Below are positions 39,967 to 47,631 of a stretch of 48,680 bases of DNA, piece by piece. The notes beneath the pieces were generated by a model. It saw only the letters and a list, made by a program, of their open reading frames with translations, ran no database searches and was not told the origin of the DNA. Each line of letters starts with the position of its first letter. Position 1 is the first letter of the stretch. A program made the translations under genes and the position numbers. The stretch is from Acidimicrobiia bacterium (GTDB lineage: Bacteria > Actinomycetota > Acidimicrobiia > Acidimicrobiales > Poriferisodalaceae). The stretch covers positions 63,647 to 112,326 of the forward strand of contig DUBN01000038.1 in assembly GCA_012960315.1 (NCBI GenBank). Direction: 5' to 3'.

Positions 39967-40287
39967 TCACATCCCCCAGTGAACACCTATCCACGCGGCA
40001 CAGACGCCCGTCAAAAGAGTCATGAAAAGGTACGTGGCGGCGCGTAGTTGAGAAACTGAAGCCAACGTAGAGACTTCGCGTGCTACTCCTGAAACTGTGG
40101 TCAGAGCGCCGATTCCCGCTGTTCCTACGACTGTGAGTAGCGTCCCTCCCAATCCTGCTAGAAACCCCAACCCAAAGGCACCGGCCATGTTCAGTGCCCA
40201 GGTACCCACCCGTCCCCAACGGTTGGTCATTTTCCAACGGGTTATTGCACCGAAGCTTGCAGCGAGAACGAACAACAGGATCGTCAT
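39967..40287 (-). CDS. crcB: CrcB/Fluc fluoride channel, second subunit
   Basis: A 106-residue, four-helix protein of the Fluc family, which exports fluoride as dual-topology dimers. The conserved Asn is in ALNMAGAFGLGFLAG (Asn33), but the usual GGFTTFS segment reads GIGALTTVSG, so the pore phenylalanines are replaced. Paired with the gene just upstream it probably forms a heterodimer, in which one partner often diverges. ATG 40287 overlaps the partner's stop by four bases (ATGA); the longer frame is not family-like. Confidence 0.88.
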   Translation of the reverse strand: MTILLFVLAASFGAITRWKMTNRWGRVGTWALNMAGAFGLGFLAGLGGTLLTVVGTAGIGALTTVSGVAREVSTLASVSQLRAATYLFMTLLTGVCAAWIGVHWGM

Positions 40288-40631
40288 CGACTGCCTCTGA
40301 ATGACCGACCGAGGTCGAAACCAACACCGCAACCGAGTAACGATGCAGCGACCCAGAGAGAAACATATGACCATCGTTGAGCTTCGAGTCCCGTAGCGAG
40401 TTGGACAGCCAACCCAGAAAAACTCGTGAATGACCCGCATAATCCAGCGGTTAACCACGCCTGGTCCCACTTGTGTTCCTGAGAGTGCGAAGCCCATCCA
40501 ATCAATGCGCAACCGGCGATGTTTGCTACTAATAGCCCGCACTCTTGGCCAACTGAGATGCCAAGGAGCCAGCGAGAACCTGCGCCGACCACTGCTGCGA
40601 CCATGACAGCGGACGCAGATCGTGTCGTCAT
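40284..40631 (-). CDS. crcB: CrcB/Fluc fluoride channel, first subunit
   Basis: A 115-residue Fluc homologue with four helices. It has LLVANIAGCALIGW with Asn37 and the signature GLCGSFTSFSGLA with both phenylalanines (68 and 71), so it is the more conserved half of the pair. ATG 40631 is chosen from the conserved N-terminus. It is divergent from pdxH, whose GTG lies 36 bases away. No fluoride riboswitch was recognised in this short gap. Confidence 0.9.
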   Translation of the reverse strand: MTTRSASAVMVAAVVGAGSRWLLGISVGQECGLLVANIAGCALIGWASHSQEHKWDQAWLTAGLCGSFTSFSGLAVQLATGLEAQRWSYVSLWVAASLLGCGVGFDLGRSFRGSR

Positions 40632-40666
40632 GGCATAGTGCCTAGTGGAGAAGCGGAGTCCGCACA

Positions 40667-41317
40667 GTGATGCCAGAATCGAATGAGTTGAAGACGATCC
40701 GTAAAAACCTGATGACACACGGGTTATCCGAAGTTGACGCTCCTGCCGACCCGATGTCTCTCTTTAACACTTGGATGGCCTACGCCGAAGAATTGAAGTT
40801 CCACAACGCGAACGCGATGACATTAGGAACAGTCAATGAGAGATCAGAACCATCGCTCCGCAATGTCTTACTTCGCGGTCACGCCGACGGCAGTTTTGCT
40901 TTTTACACCAATTATGAAAGCCGCAAAGGACGCGACCTGGCACAAAAAGAAACCGCCGCTGCCTTGCTTGGCTGGTTGGAATTAGAACGTCAAATACGAT
41001 TGACGGGGACAGTAGAAAAAATGAAGCCCGAAAGTAGTGACAGGTATTTCTCCGGTCGCGACCGCGGATCGCGAATTTCTGCAGTGGTATCAAACCAGAG
41101 TCATCCGGTGCGGGACCGTCGAGAACTTGAAGATAAATGGAGGCAACTCGACTCGGATCTGGGAGGCGCATCGCCGGAACGCCCCGCGCACTGGGGTGGT
41201 TACGTCTTGATCGCAGACTCGGTCGAATTTTGGCAAGGACGCCCCCACCGCCTCCATGATCGCCTGCTCTATACACGAACCGGTAAAACCTGGAGCTTGG
41301 AGCGCCTTGCCCCTTAA
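40667..41317 (+). CDS. pdxH: Pyridoxamine 5'-phosphate oxidase
   Basis: A 216-residue FMN enzyme making pyridoxal 5'-phosphate. Motifs are PSLRNVLLRGHADGSFAFYTNYESRKG (FMN binding), RQIRLTGTVEKM, the SRISAVVSNQSHPV segment, VEFWQGRPHRLHDRLLY and the terminal WSLERLAP, all typical. GTG 40667 and ATG 40670 are both possible starts. It ends three bases before the convergent hydrolase gene. Confidence 0.95.
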   Translation: MMPESNELKTIRKNLMTHGLSEVDAPADPMSLFNTWMAYAEELKFHNANAMTLGTVNERSEPSLRNVLLRGHADGSFAFYTNYESRKGRDLAQKETAAALLGWLELERQIRLTGTVEKMKPESSDRYFSGRDRGSRISAVVSNQSHPVRDRRELEDKWRQLDSDLGGASPERPAHWGGYVLIADSVEFWQGRPHRLHDRLLYTRTGKTWSLERLAP

Positions 41318-41320
41318 GGT

Positions 41321-41977
41321 CTAAAACTCGCCATGAAGACGGCACCAATCGCTGGCCGCTGTCGCTAACCCATCAATTAATGCTTCGTGATGAGGGACCC
41401 GTCCCGGGCCTTTGAAACCGGTCCACATCGGACTTTTCCCTCGGATACGTGGTGGTAGCTCGATTTGCACACCCCCGCTTCGGGGGAGATTCACCGGATT
41501 TCTGGCGTGTTGCCCGCGCAGACCTGGTGGTACTGAACCTATGTCGTGCACGATTTCATAATGAGGTAAATGGGCGATGAGCCGGCACGCAACGAATTCA
41601 GCCAACTCTCGGTTACGCCCCCCTAATAGAACTGACCGAAGTAAATCAGGTCGACCGAATCCATGAATTGCAACGACGACTTCCACATGCCCGAGGAAGG
41701 TATTTAGCGCTTCGGATTCTGCTGGGCTGACTAAATGCGATGGGATATGCCACTGGTCATCAGGTCCCTGGAGTACTCCGTAATAGGAAGCTCCTGATCT
41801 TTTTGCCGCAGCGTTCGCGATGTCATCGGTGACTTCTTCGAGCCATCCGCCATGAAAAGCCATAAATCCGAACTGTGAGCCCAGCTGTAACACTTCACTA
41901 ACCCCAGGTTGTGACAACAGAGAGCGGAAGGGTTGCTCTGCTTGTAATAAATCGTGATCGCCCAGGTGTAACGCCAT
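41321..41977 (-). CDS. Poly-gamma-glutamate hydrolase family protein
   Basis: A 218-residue protein matching the zinc-dependent gamma-PGA hydrolase/phage-related family. AFHGGWLEEVT (His42, Glu47) and VAIHGFG (His105) are probable zinc ligands, and NPVNLPRSGGVQIELPPRIRG is the conserved C-terminal motif. No signal peptide is seen, so it would be cytoplasmic or non-classically exported. It starts two bases after the ccdA stop, making it the third gene of a tlpA-ccdA operon. Its actual substrate is unknown. Confidence 0.8.
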   Translation of the reverse strand: MALHLGDHDLLQAEQPFRSLLSQPGVSEVLQLGSQFGFMAFHGGWLEEVTDDIANAAAKRSGASYYGVLQGPDDQWHIPSHLVSPAESEALNTFLGHVEVVVAIHGFGRPDLLRSVLLGGRNRELAEFVACRLIAHLPHYEIVHDIGSVPPGLRGQHARNPVNLPRSGGVQIELPPRIRGKSPMWTGFKGPGRVPHHEALIDGLATAASDWCRLHGEF

Positions 41978-41979
41978 CT

Positions 41980-42837
41980 TCAGAGTCTCTCAGGTGAGCT
42001 ATCTGACGACGCAGTCTCGAATTGAATCAACCAGACGATTAGGCCGAGAGCTAGGACGACGCTAAGAAGAACCCCAGTGCGTACTCCTCCCAGATCAGTG
42101 ACTGTGTTGCTCAGGTTTGCGCTCCATTTTTCGATCACGCTGATAAACCAGTTTGTTGGACTGCCGGTGCGTTCAGTTAGCCAGAACATGACTAGATAAA
42201 TACCGGCTAGCACCATTAACAACCCGGACGCTCGGTCAACGAAACGAACTAAGGAGCGCAATTTTTCAAGGAAAGAAGAGCGCGCCAAAGCCAAACTTAC
42301 GGTCAGAGAGAGCAATGTGATGGCCATGCCGAAGGCGTAGGTGAGAAACGCAAGCAACCCGGAGCTGAAACCATTAACTGAAGTGGAAACCACGACGATG
42401 AAGGTAGGAAGCCCACAAGAGATTGATGCCACAGCATAAGAAACACCAAAAAGGAGCAGAGACCGCAGGTCTTTGCGCCCGGTCCCTCTTTCAAATTTTG
42501 GTATCGCCAAGTCGATACGTTTACCAGCAGTTACTGCCGTGCCTAAAACCATCAGAGCTAAGCCCACTGCGACGGCTATCCAAGGGATTACTTCTCGGAT
42601 AGCTGTCAGACCCGCCGAAATCAATACACCGACGACTCCGAAGACCACCAAGAATCCCACTGAAACGACGGACCCCGTGGTGAGTGCACGAGCGATGCTT
42701 GCGCCTCGAGTGCCATCGGAGTTTGCCTCTATGCCCAGAAAGTAAGAGAGGTATGCAGGGAGCATCGCAAAGCCACAAGGGTTGATCGTGGCGACGATGC
42801 CAGCGGTAAAGGCAAAGGCCAGGTTGACGTCATTCAT
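41980..42837 (-). CDS. ccdA: CcdA/DsbD-type thiol electron transporter
   Basis: A 285-residue membrane protein. The two redox cysteines are Cys21 in ATINPCGFAMLPAYLSYFLG and Cys141 in VASISCGLPTF, the CcdA pattern. It carries electrons from cytoplasmic thioredoxin to extracytoplasmic thiol proteins, for example for haem attachment to cytochrome c; the cytochrome c domain of CtaC is a candidate client. Its start overlaps the end of the TlpA-like gene by eight bases. A longer C-terminal region adds a final helix. Confidence 0.9.
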   Translation of the reverse strand: MNDVNLAFAFTAGIVATINPCGFAMLPAYLSYFLGIEANSDGTRGASIARALTTGSVVSVGFLVVFGVVGVLISAGLTAIREVIPWIAVAVGLALMVLGTAVTAGKRIDLAIPKFERGTGRKDLRSLLLFGVSYAVASISCGLPTFIVVVSTSVNGFSSGLLAFLTYAFGMAITLLSLTVSLALARSSFLEKLRSLVRFVDRASGLLMVLAGIYLVMFWLTERTGSPTNWFISVIEKWSANLSNTVTDLGGVRTGVLLSVVLALGLIVWLIQFETASSDSSPERL

Positions 42838-43375
42838 CGCCGAAAAGCTTTTCTGTACGAGAGATCAGATTTGAATAGTCGAGCACGCCACTGTGGCTTT
42901 CGAGGAGCTCACCCTGTTTTGAGATAAAGACGGTAGTTGGCATTGCAACGCCGCCGAGTTTCACTAGGAGATCACTGTCGTCCAACCCTACGGGGTATGT
43001 AACGCCTGTCGACTCAACAATTCGACGTGCTGGACGCTCGCCCTCAACAGCAAGTCCAATTATTTGGAATCGTTCCCCATGACGTTCATGTAGTCGCTGG
43101 AAATCAGGCATCTCCTTGACACATGGCGTGCACCATGAGGCGAAAAAATTAACAATGAGTGGTGCCCCTGCGTAGTTGGCGAAAGAAGTTGTTACCCCAT
43201 CCAATGTCGTGAACTGCAACGAATACAGGTCTTGATCAAATCGTTGTTCCGTGTTCTTTGCTCCGACTTGATTTTGGCCTTGGGGGTTTCCCCCACCTGT
43301 CAGTAGGAACACTGAAGCGGCCACGACATAAACGGCGAGGACGCTAATTAAAGGTCTTCTCCACGGGTTGGCCAT
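42830..43375 (-). CDS. TlpA/ResA-like thioredoxin
   Basis: A 181-residue membrane-anchored thioredoxin-fold protein. An N-terminal helix (about 9-26) is followed by a TlpA domain with NFFASWCTPCVKEMPDF (Cys82, Cys85) and the cis-proline region GVAMPTTVFI. It would keep extracytoplasmic cysteines reduced using electrons from the CcdA encoded next, e.g. for cytochrome c maturation. ATG 43375 gives a normal signal-anchor; a GTG 14 codons upstream lacks a ribosome-binding site. Confidence 0.9.
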   Translation of the reverse strand: MANPWRRPLISVLAVYVVAASVFLLTGGGNPQGQNQVGAKNTEQRFDQDLYSLQFTTLDGVTTSFANYAGAPLIVNFFASWCTPCVKEMPDFQRLHERHGERFQIIGLAVEGERPARRIVESTGVTYPVGLDDSDLLVKLGGVAMPTTVFISKQGELLESHSGVLDYSNLISRTEKLFGDE

Positions 43376-43434
43376 GTCACTCTCACGGGTCGGATATTCA
43401 CAATTGGTTTGGGTCACCGTATCTTGATCGCGTT

Positions 43435-43465
43435 GGAGCCCCCAGGCATCAGGCCCAGGGGCTCC
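43435..43465 (-). terminator. Hairpin between whiB and the tlpA operon
   Basis: GGAGCCCC (43435-43442) and GGGGCTCC (43458-43465) form a perfect eight-base stem, with further GGC/GCC pairing possible inside. It lies downstream of whiB in its direction. No T-run follows. Probable transcription end or RNA-stabilising element. Confidence 0.5.
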
Positions 43466-43578
43466 TTGACCGAGCCGGCGATTCGAATGCTGTCGGGCGG
43501 CCGTTTCGGAAGCCCTCAGCGATAATCGCGCCGGTGGTCTGTCGCCGGAGAAGTAGAGGTTGCTTCTCCTGTGCTTGG

Positions 43579-43908
43579 CTAAGCCGGGATGAGCTCCGGT
43601 GGTACAGGAACTTCATCGACGGCAATAAGCGGGCGTGGGATTTTGGGTGGGCGACCCCGCCCTCGCTTGCCTACGACAATGCGCCCATTCTCAATTAGTT
43701 CGCCACCCCAAATGCCCCATAACTCCCGGCGCGTAATTGCGGCGTCGAGACACTCAGTATTTACCGGGCACTTGGCGCACATCGCCTTCGCTCTTGCTTG
43801 GTGAGCTATGTCATCGGAAAAGAACAGGTGAGTCAAGGTTCCGTTGTTGTCATTGCAGCGACCAGCAACGTTCCATTCATCTTCTGTTTCAATTAGAAGC
43901 TCGAGCAT
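43579..43908 (-). CDS. WhiB-family Fe-S transcription factor with AT-hook tail
   Basis: A 109-residue actinobacterial WhiB protein. The four cluster cysteines are Cys18, Cys44, Cys47 and Cys53 (MCAKCPVNTEC), followed by the GIWGG turn at 65-69. The C-terminus has KRGRGRPPK (81-89), an AT-hook-like minor-groove binder, and a proline-rich end. WhiB proteins bind the primary sigma factor and sense O2/NO or redox through a 4Fe-4S cluster. Which paralogue (WhiB1, 2, 3, 4 or 7 type) it represents is not certain; the Arg-Gly-Arg tail resembles WhiB7. It starts at ATG 43908 behind GGAG. Confidence 0.92.
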   Translation of the reverse strand: MLELLIETEDEWNVAGRCNDNNGTLTHLFFSDDIAHQARAKAMCAKCPVNTECLDAAITRRELWGIWGGELIENGRIVVGKRGRGRPPKIPRPLIAVDEVPVPPELIPA

Positions 43909-43931
43909 TGGATTCTCCGTGATTGTTTCGG

Positions 43932-43960
43932 ATTACTAGATAGAGGTCGGTTTCTGTCAT
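43932..43960 (-). promoter_or_regulatory. Candidate whiB promoter
   Basis: On the minus strand ATGACA (43960-43955) and AGTAAT (43937-43932) are 17 bases apart, giving five of six matches at -35 and an imperfect -10. A start near 43925 would leave a short leader with the GGAG ribosome-binding site before whiB. Confidence 0.4.
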
Positions 43961-43974
43961 GGTTTCAAAAGCAC

Positions 43975-44002
43975 AAAGGCCGCCGGTTATCCGGCGGCCT
44001 TT
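43975..44002. terminator. Strong 12-bp hairpin (bidirectional terminator)
   Basis: AAAGGCCGCCGG and CCGGCGGCCTTT form a perfect twelve-base stem with a TTAT loop. The A/T ends give a short T-run in both directions. It isolates whiB from the region to its right. There is no convincing gene pointing toward it from the left; on the minus strand it would end transcripts coming from the MBL-hydrolase side. Confidence 0.75.
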
Positions 44003-44092
44003 CGGTGGATTTTGAAATGTGCTTTCTGTAGCTACATTTGCTCCTCCGAAGGCCGCCCCGCCTGATGCTTGATACCGGTGAAATAAGTTCCG

Positions 44093-44281
44093 GTGGGCAT
44101 AGAAGCGAAGCCATTATTGAGCCATGTCGACATGCGTGAACTCGGAACGACGTTGGCGCAACGGGCGCGCGCCGACATATCCGAAGAAGATGTCCAGGTT
44201 GATGGGAAAGAAGTTCGCATAATCTTGGTTGGCTCGTGCCTACGTGAGTTGAGCGGTATTAATGCCATCACAAGTGCATAG
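44093..44281 (+). CDS. Doubtful small hypothetical protein
   Basis: A 62-residue frame starting at GTG 44093. Its composition is protein-like, with alternating charged and hydrophobic residues (ADISEEDVQVDGKEVRI, ILVGSCLRELSG), unlike the opposite strand. No ribosome-binding site and no family were recognised. It could be a remnant of a longer gene. Confidence 0.25.
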   Translation: MGIEAKPLLSHVDMRELGTTLAQRARADISEEDVQVDGKEVRIILVGSCLRELSGINAITSA

Positions 44282-44391
44282 ACCAGGTCAAACGAATAAA
44301 CCTGGACCAGCACAAACAATGCAACAGATGAGGGTAACCGTCCCGACGCCCGCTTCCTCATTGAGTGAAATTCAACTGGACCTGGGTGTTC

Positions 44392-45480
44392 TCAGTGAAA
44401 TGAATACTCCAACACGCCGCTGGGCGCTCGAGCGGCTTCAGTTTCGCCTGTTCGACGGAGGTGTTCTAGATGCGCAAAGGTTTCGGACTCGGCCATAGGT
44501 CCCCAAGAACGTTGTTGGAAAAGTTCCTTCATGTATTTGTGAACCGACGCGTTTCCCAATTTGTCGGACGCCTCGCGTAAAAGGTCGAGCCGTTCCTGAT
44601 GGTGTCGTTTGATGTCCTCAACGCGGGCGGGCAAATTTGTGAATGGTTGCCCGTGAGCAGGTAATGCGAGCTCGATACCTTCAAAATCAGCCACGCGATC
44701 GAGGCTAATGAAGAAGTCTTGGAGCGGATCAGCGGCAGGGCCAAACCCTGATATGTGTGGCGTGATGGTCGGCAAGACGTGATCCCCACAAAGCATCAAG
44801 CCGCCCTCAGGGTCATAAAGACAGAGATGATCGGTTGTGTGACCTGGGGTGTGAACGGCGACAAACTCTCTACGAGCGAGATTGATCCGGTCAGCATCCT
44901 CAATACGCTGTGTCGGTTTTGGAGTTGAGAACCACGACCCTCCCCAACCCTTTCGCATCATTGTGTAACCCAGTTGGTGGCGCCAAGGCATTTTGAAACG
45001 TTCACCACCCCAAGGAGTAGGCCCTTTAGGTCCGGGGCTTATCTCGGCAAATAGTGGATCGTCGCGCAATCCGGCGTTCTCGTCGACATCTGAAACGTTT
45101 TGAAGTGGCTCGTCATCTTCCTCTTCTAAGTTCCACCACATACGAAAATTTCGGTGAGTAATAATTTCGCATCCGTATTTTTCGTGGAAATGTCCCGCTG
45201 CTCCAAAATGGTCAGGATGGCTATGGGTAACCACTACTGAATGAACGCGTTCAGGTGGTACATCCGCTTGTTTCAGGCCCTTCATAAGAGCTTTCCAGTT
45301 TGCAGGCCCCGGTAAGCCAGGGTCTACTAATGCAGCGCCTCGTTCGTCGTCAAGGATGTAGCAGTTGACATGTCCCAAACCCGGCATGGACATTGGCAAT
45401 TGAAGCCGGCGCACATTTGGGGCTAACTCTACGATCCCTTCCTCTGGAGGTCGCTGCTCCTCACGTAGTGGGCGATCCAT
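44392..45480 (-). CDS. MBL-fold metallo-hydrolase
   Basis: A 362-residue metallo-beta-lactamase-fold protein. The metal motif is VVVTHSHPDHFGAAGH (His86, His88, Asp90, His91), with further ligands in VHTPGHTTDH, LCGDHVLP and LALPAHGQPF. The C-terminal helical extension (about 290-362) suits the glyoxalase II-like/LACTB2-type branch that often acts on thioesters or RNA. The substrate is unknown. It starts at ATG 45480, 28 bases after the oligoribonuclease gene in the same direction. Confidence 0.88.
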   Translation of the reverse strand: MDRPLREEQRPPEEGIVELAPNVRRLQLPMSMPGLGHVNCYILDDERGAALVDPGLPGPANWKALMKGLKQADVPPERVHSVVVTHSHPDHFGAAGHFHEKYGCEIITHRNFRMWWNLEEEDDEPLQNVSDVDENAGLRDDPLFAEISPGPKGPTPWGGERFKMPWRHQLGYTMMRKGWGGSWFSTPKPTQRIEDADRINLARREFVAVHTPGHTTDHLCLYDPEGGLMLCGDHVLPTITPHISGFGPAADPLQDFFISLDRVADFEGIELALPAHGQPFTNLPARVEDIKRHHQERLDLLREASDKLGNASVHKYMKELFQQRSWGPMAESETFAHLEHLRRTGETEAARAPSGVLEYSFH

Positions 45481-45508
45481 TCGGGTGATCCTATCGGGTT
45501 ATCTAATT

Positions 45509-46057
45509 TTAATTCGATTCCTTAGGCATCTTAAAAAAATGTTCCCGATAATGCTTGAGCTCGATGATGCTTTCGCGAATGTCGTCTAATGCTCTATGAC
45601 TCGTTTGTTTCTGAGGCACGCTCTTAAGTACCTCAGGGTTCCATCGCCGCGCTAGTTCCTTAATCGTCGAAACATCTACTGATCTGTAATGAAGGTAGTT
45701 CTCAATCGCTGGCATATAGATGTCAAGAAACCGACGATCAGTGCCGATCGAATTGCCGCAAAGAGGGACAGACCGAGCTTTCTTTACATGCTGCTTCATG
45801 AAATCAAGCGTTTGTTGGGTGGCCTCTTCCAGGGTCACTGAGGAAACCTCGATCAGTTCGAGAAGCCCGGAACGAGTGTGCATATCAACTACAAAGTCAT
45901 CCATTTCTGCGAGTTGTGCCTTGTTGGCATGAATAACCAAATCGGGACCTTCTGCGACGATTGCAAGGTCGTCGTCGGTGATGATCGTGGCGATCTCTAC
46001 GATGACATGGCGATCAGGTTCAAGCCCGGTCATCTCAAGATCCATCCAAACAAGCAC
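45509..46057 (-). CDS. orn: Oligoribonuclease
   Basis: About 182 residues of a DEDDh exonuclease degrading very short RNAs and pGpG. The catalytic motifs are VWMDLEMTGLE, LCGNSIGTDRRFLD and SHRALDDIRESI. The frame has no early ATG. GTG 46057 gives the conserved VLVWMDLEMTG start; the longer frame from 46153 runs through the dut start and has no family similarity. No strong ribosome-binding site is visible. It is divergent from dut. Confidence 0.92.
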   Translation of the reverse strand: MLVWMDLEMTGLEPDRHVIVEIATIITDDDLAIVAEGPDLVIHANKAQLAEMDDFVVDMHTRSGLLELIEVSSVTLEEATQQTLDFMKQHVKKARSVPLCGNSIGTDRRFLDIYMPAIENYLHYRSVDVSTIKELARRWNPEVLKSVPQKQTSHRALDDIRESIIELKHYREHFFKMPKESN

Positions 46058-46132
46058 GGGATCATGGTAGGCCAGCGGACGTTCATAAACGGGGTGCCTG
46101 CAGGAGCGACTAACTGTGCCTAAAGTCGCGGT

Positions 46133-46570
46133 GTGGTTGCCATCCCAGTCCAACGTCTCGATTCCGATCTCGCCTTGCCTAGTTACGCTAAGCCCGGTGA
46201 CGCTGGAGCAGATTTAGTAGCTAACGAAGATGTGACCCTCGCCCCAGGCGGGGGAAGAGCTTTAATCGGAACTGGTATCGCTATTGCCATCCCTCGCGGA
46301 TATGCAGGGTTTGTTCAACCTCGCAGCGGTCTCGCTCTACGTCACGGCGTGACGTGTTTGAACACCCCCGGCCTTATCGATAGTGGGTACCGCGACGAGT
46401 TGAAGGTCCTTTTGATCAATACCGACTCAAGCGAACCATATGAAGTTCGGCGAGGTGATCGGATCGCGCAGTTAGTTATTAAGAGTGTGGAAGAGGTCAT
46501 CTGGGAAGAAGCAGACGACCTCGATGAAACTGAAAGAGGCCAGGGCGGATTCGGGCATTCTGGCCGTTGA
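46133..46570 (+). CDS. dut: dUTP diphosphatase
   Basis: A 145-residue trimeric dUTPase that hydrolyses dUTP to dUMP, protecting DNA from uracil. The five motifs are visible: [44 protein letters not shown] and the C-terminal [10 protein letters not shown]. It starts at GTG 46133; the 5' end is close to the divergent oligoribonuclease gene, 75 bases from its proposed start. Confidence 0.95.
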   Translation: MVAIPVQRLDSDLALPSYAKPGDAGADLVANEDVTLAPGGGRALIGTGIAIAIPRGYAGFVQPRSGLALRHGVTCLNTPGLIDSGYRDELKVLLINTDSSEPYEVRRGDRIAQLVIKSVEEVIWEEADDLDETERGQGGFGHSGR

Positions 46571-46597
46571 CATGCAAATTCACTGTCCCACCCCGCT

Positions 46598-46861
46598 GTG
46601 ATTGTCGCGTGGATGGAGACCCCTACGCTTTTTGAGCTAAATCCGCTGCCCGAAAGCAACGCAAATGATTTCGGTCGTCTCAAAATCCAAACTTGCATAC
46701 GTGAAATGAATCACGAACGGATGAGCCGGCAAAATCAAAATCAAACGCAAGCACGCAGGTATGCGGCAATTGCGAGGCTACGTCGTCGCCGTCACGAGGC
46801 AGACGAAGTTGATCACGAATATTGGGTGCGTCGACGCAATAATCTTCGACTCGTCGATTGA
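46598..46861 (+). CDS. Small Arg-rich hypothetical protein
   Basis: An 87-residue frame between dut and the YbaK gene in the same direction, beginning at GTG 46598 (or ATG 46613). The second half is rich in Arg and Gln (QARRYAAIARLRRRRHEAD) and ends in RRRNNLRLVD, suggesting nucleic-acid binding. No family is recognised. Its position in a same-strand run with 27-base gaps on both sides supports a real gene. Confidence 0.5.
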   Translation: MIVAWMETPTLFELNPLPESNANDFGRLKIQTCIREMNHERMSRQNQNQTQARRYAAIARLRRRRHEADEVDHEYWVRRRNNLRLVD

Positions 46862-46888
46862 ACAAGTCCGCCAGGAAGTTGAACCACC

Positions 46889-47365
46889 ATGACACCGGCA
46901 ATCGAAGCTGCGGCTGCAGCGGGAATTAAGATCGGGGTTCACCCCTATGAGCACGATCCCGACAATCAGAAATACGGATTAGAAGCCGCCGAAGCACTGG
47001 GAGTTCCACTAGCCCGTGTGTTCAAGACGCTGGTAATCGATATCGGAGCAACGATGGACCCTCGATACGCGCTGGCGGTCTTGCCGGTTCCCCGAATCCT
47101 GAAACTGAAAGCTGCGGCTGGGGCCCTGGGGCAAAAGAAAGCGACGATGGCGGCTTCTCACAGAGCTGAGCGCATTACAGGTTACGTGCGTGGCGGAATC
47201 AGTCCCTTAGGTACGCGCACCCAACTCCCAACAGTGATCGATAGCTCGGCATGTGACTTCGATCGGATCTATTGCAGCGGAGGAAAGCGAGGACTTGATA
47301 TCTCGATTAGGTGGGAAGACTTAGTGCTTTTGACTACCGCAACACTGGCGTCAATTGTTCGATAA
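46889..47365 (+). CDS. ybaK: YbaK/EbsC-type aminoacyl-tRNA deacylase
   Basis: A 158-residue protein of the YbaK branch, which clears Cys-tRNA(Pro). Features are the N-terminal YGLEAAEALGVPLARVFKTLV, LAVLPVPRILKLKAAAGALG, and GYVRGGISPLGTRTQLPTVID with the conserved GGISPLG active-site loop. It starts at ATG 46889 after CCAGGAAG. It is convergent with tRNA-Lys. Confidence 0.92.
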   Translation: MTPAIEAAAAAGIKIGVHPYEHDPDNQKYGLEAAEALGVPLARVFKTLVIDIGATMDPRYALAVLPVPRILKLKAAAGALGQKKATMAASHRAERITGYVRGGISPLGTRTQLPTVIDSSACDFDRIYCSGGKRGLDISIRWEDLVLLTTATLASIVR

Positions 47366-47368
47366 AAG

Positions 47369-47441
47369 TAGGCCGCCCGGGGCTCGAACCCGGCACCTTG
47401 GGATTAAAAGTCCCCTGCTCTACCCGATGAGCTAGCGGCCC
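47369..47441 (-). tRNA. tRNA-Lys (TTT)
   Basis: A 73-base cloverleaf on the minus strand. The acceptor GGGCCGC pairs with GCGGCCT (first pair G-U), discriminator A. The D arm is GCTCATCGGGTAGAGC; the anticodon loop CTTTTAA gives TTT in a GGGGA/TCCCA stem. The T arm is CCGGG-TTCGAGC-CCCGG. CCA is not encoded. Confidence 0.95.
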
Positions 47442-47631
47442 GCCACCATCGTACCGGTGTGCCTGTACTAGGTCCTCCGGACAACCAGCCTCCGTCACCA
47501 TCATTTTCGGTCCTCTTAACAAACGCCTTGAACGTTGCTAATCGAGGTAAGTAACACGTGCAGGTCCGACTCTCGAGTGAGAGGGTGAATAAAGATGGCA
47601 CAGGGAGACTTCCAACCAAGGTGCATAACGC

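Larger units (their letters stand above)
43909..44391. other. Gene-poor region upstream of whiB
   Basis: This stretch holds the whiB promoter (43932-43960), a strong bidirectional hairpin (43975-44002) and one doubtful plus-strand ORF (44093-44281). A minus-strand frame at 44032-44361 is Ser/Arg-rich and looks like a shadow. I see nothing else recognisable, and no tRNA or known riboswitch. Confidence 0.5.

Noticed and set aside
40632-40666. Fluoride riboswitch upstream of crcB
   Set aside because: The gap to the divergent pdxH is too short and no riboswitch core was recognised.
44032-44361. Minus-strand 109-residue frame right of whiB
   Set aside because: Ser/Arg-biased composition typical of a shadow frame, no ribosome-binding site and no family.
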